Source: Acidocella facilis ATCC 35904 (GTDB taxonomy: Bacteria; Pseudomonadota; Alphaproteobacteria; Acetobacterales; Acetobacteraceae). Taken from it: 64,000 nt of DNA. The notes beneath the pieces are model-generated. The model saw only the letters and a program-made list of their open reading frames with translations. It had not been told where the DNA came from and ran no database searches. Numbering within the stretch: the first letter of the stretch is position 1; each line of letters starts with the position of its first letter. Below, piece after piece: positions 8,332 through 15,655 of this stretch. The position numbers were made by a program, and so were the translations under genes. The DNA is taken from NCBI RefSeq assembly GCF_000687875.1, contig NZ_JHYG01000002.1, positions 1 through 64,000 on the forward strand, read 5' to 3'.

Positions 8332-8423
8332 GGTTACCATCGAAGGACTCCAACCCCCTTCTAAAACCACAGAAGTCCGAAGGACTAACCGGGCACGGCC
8401 TGGAGATTCACCGTGTTATGGTA
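8331..8423 (-). other. Degenerate class II tRNA-like structure
   Basis: The minus strand folds into a tRNA-like shape of 93 nt. TACCAT pairs with ATGGTA as acceptor, followed by discriminator A and CCA. The T-arm is GGGGG-TTGGAGT-CCTTC, with the loop one base off TTCGAGT. A D-like stem is ACGG/CCGT, and a long variable arm can form from TTCT/AGAA. The anticodon stem has a C-C clash, position 8 is A rather than T, and the implied anticodon AGT is not sensible. So this is more likely a decayed or atypical tRNA than a working one. A terminator follows immediately. Confidence 0.4.
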
Positions 8424-8559
8424 TGAGTGTAATTGATAGAATAATGTCGGATAGTCAACACGGAAAAGGCGAATCCCTTTGATTTTTAACGAGATTATTG
8501 TTAAGTTGTTGAAATAGATTCATATTTTTCTGTGGATAACTTTTCCGGCAAGTTACACT
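8424..8559. other. AT-rich intergenic tail of the tRNA-linked patch
   Basis: This stretch lies between the tRNA-like structure and the aatA terminator. It is visibly AT-rich, including a TGTGGATAA DnaA-box-like word at 8531. The only short reading frame has no ribosome site. I see no gene in it; it looks like remnant acquired DNA. Confidence 0.4.
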
Positions 8560-8592
8560 AAAAAAGGCGGCGCCTCGCGGCCCCGCCTTTTT
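8560..8592 (-). terminator. Terminator after aspartate aminotransferase
   Basis: On the minus strand, GGCGG pairs with CCGCC within a GC-rich hairpin flanked by A5 and T5 tracts, 17 bp beyond the aminotransferase stop. Confidence 0.7.
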
Positions 8593-8608
8593 GCGATCTC
8601 AGAAAAAC

Positions 8609-9817
<1,209 letters not shown>

Positions 9818-10025
9818 CTATCTCGAAGAAGTTTGAAGCCGGCGAAACTCCTAAACCTCCACTGCCATCGGCGCAAACCTCTTTTGCCGCAAAACTGCCA
9901 CGCTTTTTCGCGAAACATTTGTTTATAGGGCGAAATCGTGATCGACCCGGAAGGATCTCGTCACGAGCCTCACCTATCGCGCCAGCCAAGAGACTATGGC
10001 GTGTTTCTTTTCAGGAGAATCAAAA

Positions 10026-10409
10026 ATGACCGTCACCAAATTCGCCAAGCTGCTCCCCGCCGTCGGTCTCGCCTGCGCCATGGCGCTACCCGCGATGGCG
10101 CAGACCGCCCCGGCCAATTCCGGCACGATGGCGCCGATGTCCCCGAATACTATGAGCCACTCCGCCTCCCCGATGGCGAAGGCTGCCAAGGAGAAAACCA
10201 AGGCCGGCGGCCTGCCGGCTGACCAGAAATTCTCCACCGCCAGCGCCGCCGCAGCGCATTGCCCGAACAGCACCGTGGAATGGACCGCGCTGAGCCACAG
10301 CAAGAGCTACCATGCCAGCTCCTCCAAGCTGTATGGCAAGACCAAGCACGGCGCCTATGCCTGCAAGTCCGATCTGGACGCCGCCGGTTTCCACCAGGCC
10401 AAGAACTGA
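10026..10409 (+). CDS. Small secreted protein of unknown function
   Basis: 127 aa beginning with a clear signal peptide (MTVTKFAKLL, hydrophobic core, ALPAMAQ cleavage at about residue 26). The mature part has a low-complexity Met/Ser/Ala/Pro stretch, then a compact C-terminal domain with two Cys residues about 50 residues apart, VEWTALSHSKSYH and GAYACKSDLDAAGFH. I cannot assign a function; it may be a family-specific periplasmic protein. AGGAG lies 8 bases upstream of this ATG, which favours it over an in-frame start 30 bases earlier. Its own terminator follows. Confidence 0.8.
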   Translation: MTVTKFAKLLPAVGLACAMALPAMAQTAPANSGTMAPMSPNTMSHSASPMAKAAKEKTKAGGLPADQKFSTASAAAAHCPNSTVEWTALSHSKSYHASSSKLYGKTKHGAYACKSDLDAAGFHQAKN

Positions 10410-10412
10410 GCT

Positions 10413-10447
10413 AAAAAACGGGGCGGCAAACACCGCCCCGTTTTTTT
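10413..10447 (+). terminator. Intrinsic terminator
   Basis: An ACGGGGCGG stem pairs with CCGCCCCGT around CAAACA, flanked by A6 and T7 tracts, directly after the small secreted protein gene. Confidence 0.92.
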
Positions 10448-10461
10448 GAAAGGAACTCGCC

Positions 10462-10827
10462 TTGGCCGAAACCAACTATGTCACCCTCCCTTCCGGCGTG
10501 AAGTATGAGGACCATGTCGTCGGTACGGGTGAAACCCCGAAGCAGGGCCAGATGGTGACCGTGCACTACACCGGCTGGCTGGATGAGAACGGCGCCAAGG
10601 GCCGCAAGTTCGATTCCTCGCGCGACCGCGGGCAGCCCTTTACCTTCAAGCTGGGTGTCGGCCAGGTGATTTCGGGTTGGGATCTGGGGGTGGCCACCAT
10701 GCAGGCGGGCGGCCAGCGCACCCTGCTGCTGCCGCCGGAGCACGGCTATGGCCAGCGCGGCGCCGGCTCGGTGATTCCGCCGGGCGCGACCCTGATTTTC
10801 GATGTCGAGCTGATCAGCTTCAAGTAA
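10462..10827 (+). CDS. FKBP-type peptidyl-prolyl cis-trans isomerase
   Basis: 121 aa single-domain cytoplasmic FKBP. Visible family features are VTVHYTGWLDENG, KFDSSRDRGQPFTFKLGVGQVISGWD and the closing LIFDVELI strand, which form the FK506-binding fold. It catalyses proline isomerisation in folding proteins. The start codon is TTG with AAGGA 7 bases upstream; no ATG or GTG is available that keeps the N-terminal strand. There is no signal peptide, unlike many periplasmic FKBPs. Confidence 0.9.
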   Translation: MAETNYVTLPSGVKYEDHVVGTGETPKQGQMVTVHYTGWLDENGAKGRKFDSSRDRGQPFTFKLGVGQVISGWDLGVATMQAGGQRTLLLPPEHGYGQRGAGSVIPPGATLIFDVELISFK

Positions 10828-10835
10828 TCGCTAGA

Positions 10836-10889
10836 GCAATATGTGTTGAGGTTGACGCGCCAGCGTCAAGATAAACACATGAAATTGCC
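10836..10889. repeat. Intergenic imperfect inverted repeat
   Basis: Outer arms GCAATATGTGTT and AACACATGAAATTGC flank a perfect inner hairpin TTGACGC-GCCA-GCGTCAA (10852-10869). The AATATGTG word also appears just after recX (13266) and after the chemotaxis gene (56883), suggesting a degenerate intergenic repeat family. It is probably a transcribed 3' structure. Confidence 0.5.
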
Positions 10890-10901
10890 CGCCAAAACAT
10901 A

Positions 10902-10937
10902 AATAGAGCGAACGGGTGTCGCCCATCTCGCTCTATT
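10902..10937. terminator. Terminator between convergent FKBP and EcsC genes
   Basis: A 10-bp stem (AATAGAGCGA with TCGCTCTATT) holds an inner GGGTGTCGCCC hairpin and is followed by a CCCTTTTTATT tract. It lies between two convergent genes. Confidence 0.6.
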
Positions 10938-10949
10938 CGCCCTTTTTAT

Positions 10950-11846
10950 TCAGCGTGCCGGCAACAGAATGGCCGGCGCGCTCCGCCGGCGCCGGCCGAT
11001 ACGGCGGCGATCCCTGGCGGCCCGCACCATCGTCTCGAAAGAGAGCCGCACCGCCTCGCTATCCCCGGTCCGCCGCTCCAGAGCCCGCAGACAGAAATGC
11101 ACTTTCGCCATGCTCTGATAATAATCAGTGAAGCTGTAATTCAGCAGCCCGCCGGTGACCGCCCCGGCCACGGGCACGAGCTGCGCCATCAGCTTCTCAG
11201 ACAAAATCAGCCCAAACCGCCCCGCCGCGCTGCGGATCAGCAGATTGATCGTGAGATGGCTCACCCCAAGCCGCGCCGCCCAATAGCCGCTCTCCGCCGC
11301 TTCCCCCGTCTCGCTGGGGCTGCCGAAGGCGAGAACCTCAAGGCAGGCGCGCCGGGTCTCCTCGGACGCCAGATCCTCGCCGGAATCCCGCGCCACCTCG
11401 GCGATGGAGCGCAGAATGGTCGCGGTAGTGAAGGGGATATCGACAAACGCGCCCGGCAACCCGGCAAAGCCTGAGACAACGCCGCTCATCGTGGTCGCCG
11501 CCCGGTGCAGCCTGTTCTTGCGCGGCGCCTTGGGGCGAATGAAATGCGGCGCGGCATCCAGCCCAAACGTCGCATAGCTGTAGCTGCTCCACAGCACGTC
11601 TTCCACGGTATCCTGGATTTTGCCGGAAAGCCCGGCCCATGTGTCGCCGCCAAATTTGGCGCCAACCTGCGAAATGGCGGCCTGCACGCCCTCAACCTGC
11701 CGGCCGAACAGAGCGGTGAGCCTGACCAGCAGCCCCCTGGAATCAGCCATCAACACGGCCGCTTCCCAAAGCTGCCAGCGCTCGGATTCGGTCAAAAAGC
11801 CGGTTTCATCGACCAGGCTCTGGGGCAGGGGGGGTAAAACGATCAT
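10950..11846 (-). CDS. EcsC family protein
   Basis: 298 aa. The central part (VSGFAGLPGAFVDIPFTTATILRSIAEVARDSGED, about residues 125-160) and the following CLEVLAFG are typical of the EcsC domain, named after the third gene of the Bacillus ecs ABC transporter locus; the biochemical role is unknown. Glycine- and alanine-rich amphipathic stretches suggest membrane contact. The C-terminal 25 residues are strongly Arg-rich. It is a lone minus-strand gene convergent with FKBP and located downstream of rplT, so it may be read through from the ribosomal operon. Confidence 0.82.
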   Translation of the reverse strand: MIVLPPLPQSLVDETGFLTESERWQLWEAAVLMADSRGLLVRLTALFGRQVEGVQAAISQVGAKFGGDTWAGLSGKIQDTVEDVLWSSYSYATFGLDAAPHFIRPKAPRKNRLHRAATTMSGVVSGFAGLPGAFVDIPFTTATILRSIAEVARDSGEDLASEETRRACLEVLAFGSPSETGEAAESGYWAARLGVSHLTINLLIRSAAGRFGLILSEKLMAQLVPVAGAVTGGLLNYSFTDYYQSMAKVHFCLRALERRTGDSEAVRLSFETMVRAARDRRRIGRRRRSAPAILLPAR

Positions 11847-11901
11847 GGCCAGACTGAGATGCGCTCAGCCTGGCCATGACTCAAGAGATTTTAAGGAAAT
11901 T

Positions 11902-12270
11902 TCACTCCGCGGCGGCGGCGGAAACACCCTTCACAGCCTGCACGATCTCGGCGAAGGACGCCGGATCATCGAACGCAATGGCGGACAGTACCTTGCGGTC
12001 CAGCTCCAGCCCAGCCTGCTTCAGGCCGTAGATGAACTGGCTGTAGGTCAGCCCATGCTCACGCACGGCAGCGTTGATACGCTGGATCCAGAGCGAGCGG
12101 AATTCACGCTTTTTGACGCGACGGTCGCGATACGCATAGCGCAGTGCCTTTTCCAGGCGCTCCATCGCAATGCGATAATTGGTGGAAGACCGACCAACAT
12201 AGCCCTTGGAAAGCTCCAGGACCTTCTTGTGGCGGGCATGGGTGGTCACACCGCGTTTCACACGTGCCAT
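11902..12270 (-). CDS. rplT: 50S ribosomal protein L20
   Basis: 122 aa basic protein starting [24 protein letters not shown], the hallmark L20 N-terminus, with [21 protein letters not shown] in the middle. It binds 23S rRNA early in 50S assembly and in many bacteria represses its own operon. It follows rpmI by 14 bp. The usual upstream infC is absent here, and pheS does not follow. Confidence 0.98.
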   Translation of the reverse strand: MARVKRGVTTHARHKKVLELSKGYVGRSSTNYRIAMERLEKALRYAYRDRRVKKREFRSLWIQRINAAVREHGLTYSQFIYGLKQAGLELDRKVLSAIAFDDPASFAEIVQAVKGVSAAAAE

Positions 12271-12284
12271 TTTCTATCTCCTCC

Positions 12285-12485
12285 TTACAGACCGTACGGT
12301 GCCCACTGCTTCACGGTCAGGCCGTCAGCGTGGGTCAGGGTCTGGCTGCCGCGATTCTGGCGCTTGGCCTTTTGAGAACGGGCATAGAGGTTGTGGCGCT
12401 TCTTGCCCGGGCCGGCCAGAACCTTGCCCGTAGCGGTGATCTTGAAGCGCTTCTTGACCGCGGATTTGGTCTTCAGCTTCGGCAT
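12285..12485 (-). CDS. rpmI: 50S ribosomal protein L35
   Basis: 66 aa, strongly basic, beginning [22 protein letters not shown], diagnostic of L35. AGGAG lies 7-8 bases upstream. It is the first gene of the rpmI-rplT operon. The leader upstream (about 170 bp from the candidate promoter) has inverted repeats that could hold an L20-responsive structure, but I cannot show that. Confidence 0.98.
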   Translation of the reverse strand: MPKLKTKSAVKKRFKITATGKVLAGPGKKRHNLYARSQKAKRQNRGSQTLTHADGLTVKQWAPYGL

Positions 12486-12656
12486 TTCAGTCTCCTGATC
12501 GCATAACCCGCGCCTTGCGGCCCGGGGTCCCGGAAATCGGGGCGGCGGCCAGGCATGCCTAAAGGCCCGGACACGCGCGCTTCAACGCGAGACAAGACTG
12601 AAAAGCCGAGCAGTCGCGCCACTCCGCCTTGGGCCTGCCCACGGTGAAGGCGCGCC

Positions 12657-12683
12657 TATATAGCCAGTCGCGCCCCGTGACAA
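12657..12683 (-). promoter_or_regulatory. Candidate promoter of rpmI-rplT
   Basis: The minus strand has TTGTCA and, 15 bp later, TATATA. It lies in the divergent space between recX and rpmI. The spacer is shorter than ideal, so one hexamer may be shifted by a base or two. Confidence 0.35.
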
Positions 12684-12711
12684 GAGGCACAAAGCAGCGC
12701 AGAGTCGCATA

Positions 12712-13263
12712 ATGCCAGCAAAACCGCCGGATGAAGAGAGCCTGTACGAAGCGGCGATGAACCATATAGCCCACTACGCGGCCACGGAAGCCGGCCTGGC
12801 CCGCGTGCTTTCCCGGCGCATTGACCGCTGGGGCCAGAAACAGGCCCTTGAACAAGGCGCGGATGAAGCTGAACTCGCGCACCTTTCGCGGCTCGCGAAA
12901 GCAGCGATCCCGGGCGTACTGGCGCGGCTCAAGGCGCTGGGCGCGCTGGACGACAGCGCCTTCGCCGCTTCCCGCGCCAGGCGGCTGACCCGTGCCGGCA
13001 AATCCAGGCGCGCGACCCTGGCGCATCTTGCCGCCAAAGGGGTGAACCAGCCTGATCTGCCGGACGACCCCGACCGCGAACTCGCCGCCGCCTGCGCCTT
13101 TCTGCGCCGCCGCCGCGGCGGCGCCTTCGGTGAGGCGCCCCGCGACAAGCTCCTCGCCGCCATGGCCCGTGGCGGCTTCACCCAGGCAACAGCCCGCCAG
13201 GCGCTGTCCCTTCCGCGCGACGAAGCGGAGCAGCTGATCAAGTCCCTGGAAAATCTACCTTAG
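12712..13263 (+). CDS. recX: RecX family regulatory protein
   Basis: 183 aa, mostly helical and Arg/Ala-rich, in the three-repeat RecX pattern. The first helical repeat contains LARVLSRRI, the second LGALDDSAFAASRARRLTRAGKSRRATLAHLAAKGV, and the third ends in AREALSLPRDEAEQ-like helices. RecX binds RecA filaments and limits recombination. recA is not adjacent. The gene is divergent from rpmI and is the last recognisable host gene before the phage island. Confidence 0.85.
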   Translation: MPAKPPDEESLYEAAMNHIAHYAATEAGLARVLSRRIDRWGQKQALEQGADEAELAHLSRLAKAAIPGVLARLKALGALDDSAFAASRARRLTRAGKSRRATLAHLAAKGVNQPDLPDDPDRELAAACAFLRRRRGGAFGEAPRDKLLAAMARGGFTQATARQALSLPRDEAEQLIKSLENLP

Positions 13264-13305
13264 ACAATATGTGCTCAGCCTCTGTATCGGCGGCAGACCC
13301 ATACC

Positions 13306-14142
13306 TCATCCCGGCAGTTTGAGGCCGGCCCAGAGCGGACTCACACGTGGGTCAAACGACGCCGCCCCGCGTGGCGCCAACCTGGATTGCTGAAAGAAAT
13401 ACTCATCCAGCGCATCGGCCAGCTCCAAACCGCCCATCCATGCCGGACTCCGCACCCGCGAAAACGTTGCGGCCACCGATCCCGAGCGACCCAAGCCGGG
13501 CGGTGACAACGCCCCTTGCATCTCATCCGCGCTCATCAGCAGGGCCGCCTGGTCCGGCATCGGCTCAAACCCGTTCCCCGGCGCGCTCGTCATCCCGCCG
13601 TCAGACCCGCTGAAATGCTGACGCCGCCGCCCGCGCGGCACCGGCGCCATGGGCCGGCCTAGGGCAGGTCGGGGTTCAATAATCGATACCCTGCCCTCAA
13701 AGGCCGGCCCAGCGCGGCGCCTGGACATAAAAGGCCGGGCACCAGCCGGGCGCCAGATCGCATAGCGCGGCACCGGCCAGGATCGGACCGCCGCCCCCCC
13801 AACGCCCCTGCGCAACCAACCCGGCAACGCGCTGCCCCGCCTCTGCGCCGCCACCGGCTGACGCCTTCCAGACCTCACCATGCCAGCCATCCCCAACGCC
13901 CTCGGCCAGCCGACAGGTGCAGAGGCCCGCACGGCCAGCGAGGCGAACTCCATCTCGCGGCGCCGGTTCGGCCGGCGCCCCCGGCCCGCGGGGCGACGCG
14001 CAGGCGCAAAACCGCCCGGCATTTGCACGCCGACCCGCAGAGCCAGACGATGCAAAGGCCCGCCTGCCTCACTGGCCTTGTGGCGAACGCCACGCAACGC
14101 CGCCCTGAACCCCGCCAGCTTGTCGCGCTGCACCTCTGTCAT
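13306..14142 (-). CDS. Arg-rich protein at the end of the phage operon, unknown function
   Basis: 278 aa, very basic and rich in Arg, Pro and Gly in the first two thirds, with a more ordinary C-terminal part (LADALDEYFFQQSRLAPRG, then FDPRVSPLWAGLKLPG). I do not recognise it. The N-terminal RDKLAGFRAALRGVR helix could be an interaction segment. It is the last gene of the minus-strand phage operon, after the lysis genes. An in-frame TTG two codons upstream is an alternative start closer to the GGGGAG ribosome site. It could be a minor virion protein. Confidence 0.55.
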   Translation of the reverse strand: MTEVQRDKLAGFRAALRGVRHKASEAGGPLHRLALRVGVQMPGGFAPARRPAGRGRRPNRRREMEFASLAVRASAPVGWPRALGMAGMVRSGRRQPVAAQRRGSALPGWLRRGVGGAAVRSWPVPRYAIWRPAGARPFMSRRRAGPAFEGRVSIIEPRPALGRPMAPVPRGRRRQHFSGSDGGMTSAPGNGFEPMPDQAALLMSADEMQGALSPPGLGRSGSVAATFSRVRSPAWMGGLELADALDEYFFQQSRLAPRGAASFDPRVSPLWAGLKLPG

Positions 14143-14166
14143 GCTCAAGCGCTCCCCCCATCAGCC

Positions 14167-14478
14167 TCAGAGCGCGAAAACCGCCTTCAGCTCGGCCAGA
14201 ATGGTCTGCAGCAGGCTCAGCCCGGCAACAGCCTTCTGCGCGCTGGCGGAAGGCAAGGCAGCCAGGGCAGGCGCCGCCGCCGAGGCCAAAGCCGTCACCG
14301 CATCCTGCGCCGTCGCCAACGCCGAGGCATGGGCGGATTGATCCGCCACCACCGCATTCACCACCGCACCCGCCGCCGCCACACCGGCCGCAACTTCATT
14401 GCCCACCACACCGCCAATGGCCTCGCCCGCCACGGAGGCCACCGCCAACCCCGCATTGATCCGCGTCGTATCGCTCAT
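14167..14478 (-). CDS. Small Ala/Gly-rich phage protein, possible holin-like
   Basis: 103 aa, low complexity, with a long hydrophobic Ala/Val/Gly stretch at residues 10-45 (GLAVASVAGEAIGG, then AAGVAAAGAVVNAVVA) that could form one or two membrane helices, and a second Ala-rich helical half. It lies directly after another small membrane protein and the endolysin, so a role in lysis is plausible from position only. A second ATG two codons upstream is also possible. Confidence 0.5.
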   Translation of the reverse strand: MSDTTRINAGLAVASVAGEAIGGVVGNEVAAGVAAAGAVVNAVVADQSAHASALATAQDAVTALASAAAPALAALPSASAQKAVAGLSLLQTILAELKAVFAL

Positions 14479-14500
14479 CGCCAACTCTCCTGTCTGAGAC

Positions 14501-14800
14501 TCACTTCAAGATTTCATGCGCCAGGGCGCCAACATCGGACGCCACCGCCGCCACCTTCGTCACATCGCCCGATTGCAGCAGTGTCTTCACATCGCTCACC
14601 GCCTGCTCAAGCTGCGCCGTGGTAACACTCGTCTCCGGTTCGACGATTTTCAAAAACCCCACCACCAGCCCCAGAATATCCACGGCCGGGAGCTGCTGAT
14701 GCAGCACGCCCCACTGGATCAACGCCGTGATCGCCGTGCCCAGCCAGATCGCCAGCCCGGTCCGGTTCTGCGGCGATTGCAGAAAATGTTTCACACTCAT
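14501..14800 (-). CDS. Small phage membrane protein, holin candidate
   Basis: 99 aa. Two hydrophobic segments at about residues 14-31 (LAIWLGTAITALIQWGV) and 38-52 (AVDILGLVVGFLKIV) are followed by a soluble amphipathic C-terminus. GGAG lies 7 bases upstream of the chosen ATG. Size, topology and position next to the endolysin fit a holin, which would form the inner-membrane lesion. There is no clear family match by eye. Confidence 0.6.
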   Translation of the reverse strand: MSVKHFLQSPQNRTGLAIWLGTAITALIQWGVLHQQLPAVDILGLVVGFLKIVEPETSVTTAQLEQAVSDVKTLLQSGDVTKVAAVASDVGALAHEILK

Positions 14801-14811
14801 GCCGATCTCCT

Positions 14812-15324
14812 TCACCCCCCAACAATCCGGGCAAGCTGCAGAATGCGCCTCGCCCAACCCAGGCCGAACACGCTCCAGCCCGGCAATTTCGCGTAATAAT
14901 CAAGCCGCCTCACCAACGCCTCCAGCGCCAATGTGCCGGCATGTCCGCTCGTTAAAACCTGCAGGCTGCGCGGCCCCAGAATGCCATCACCCGGCACCCC
15001 TGCAGCCTGCTGCAAAAACACGATGGATCGGCGCACCCCCGCATTCACCGCGGCATCGAACGCCACCATCGCCAACGGCAACGCCAACGCATCACCCTGG
15101 ATTTTTTCAAAATAATCCCGCCGGTAAATCGCCTCGATCTGCGGCTGCGTCAGAGTTTCGATATCCAGATCCGGATAGGCTGCGGCACTGATCCCGCATT
15201 TCGTCCCGCGCAACAGGCCCATGCCCACGGCACCCCCGGTCCAGTTTCCAGGATCAGCCGCATTCGTGGAATATCCGCCTTCCGCCTGCAAGGTGAAGGC
15301 AATACAGCTGGCAAAATTATCCAT
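14812..15324 (-). CDS. Endolysin, glycoside hydrolase 108-like
   Basis: 170 aa. The N-terminus has the GH108 signature region, EGGYSTNAADPGNWTGG, with the catalytic Glu at residue 15. It continues with CGISAAAYPDLD and YRRDYFEKIQGDAL, and then VAFDAAVNAG, all typical of this lysozyme/N-acetylmuramidase family. It should cut the glycan strands of peptidoglycan at lysis. There is no signal peptide, so export would need the holin. Its start overlaps the upstream coiled-coil gene by 8 bp. Confidence 0.88.
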   Translation of the reverse strand: MDNFASCIAFTLQAEGGYSTNAADPGNWTGGAVGMGLLRGTKCGISAAAYPDLDIETLTQPQIEAIYRRDYFEKIQGDALALPLAMVAFDAAVNAGVRRSIVFLQQAAGVPGDGILGPRSLQVLTSGHAGTLALEALVRRLDYYAKLPGWSVFGLGWARRILQLARIVGG

Positions 15325-15643
15325 GAAACAAACTCGTTGCCAAACCACCACAAACAGCGGAGAGCAGGCTGACGATCATCAGGCTCAGCCGCCGCTCCAC
15401 ATCCCGCTCGCCGCGAATCCGCGCGAGGTCCGCGCGCATATCGCCGAGTCCGCCGATCAGTTCGTCGACTTTCGAAAAGATCTTCGCCACCACCAGGTCC
15501 TCCTGCGCCAGATAACGGACCCGCCAAGTCTCCAGCGATTCCGCCTTGGCTTCGAGGATCCGCAGATCCTGCCTCACGGCGCCGATATCATTTCTGATCC
15601 CCGCGACATCGGCGCGCAGCGCCGCCCCCAAATCCTGATCCAT
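15317..15643 (-). CDS. Coiled-coil protein with C-terminal membrane anchor (XhlA-like)
   Basis: 108 aa. Residues 1-85 form heptad-rich helices (VAGIRNDIGAVRQDLRILE, then KVDELIGGLGDMRADL), and residues 87-105 form one hydrophobic segment (LSLMIVSLLSAVCGGLATS). This topology resembles XhlA-type lysis accessory proteins. It is placed directly upstream of the endolysin and overlaps it, supporting a lysis role. Confidence 0.65.
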   Translation of the reverse strand: MDQDLGAALRADVAGIRNDIGAVRQDLRILEAKAESLETWRVRYLAQEDLVVAKIFSKVDELIGGLGDMRADLARIRGERDVERRLSLMIVSLLSAVCGGLATSLFHG

Positions 15644-15655
15644 TCCTGATCCTTT

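Noticed and set aside
8294-8482. 62-codon frame after the orphan gene
   Set aside because: It runs through the terminator and the tRNA-like structure and has no ribosome site.
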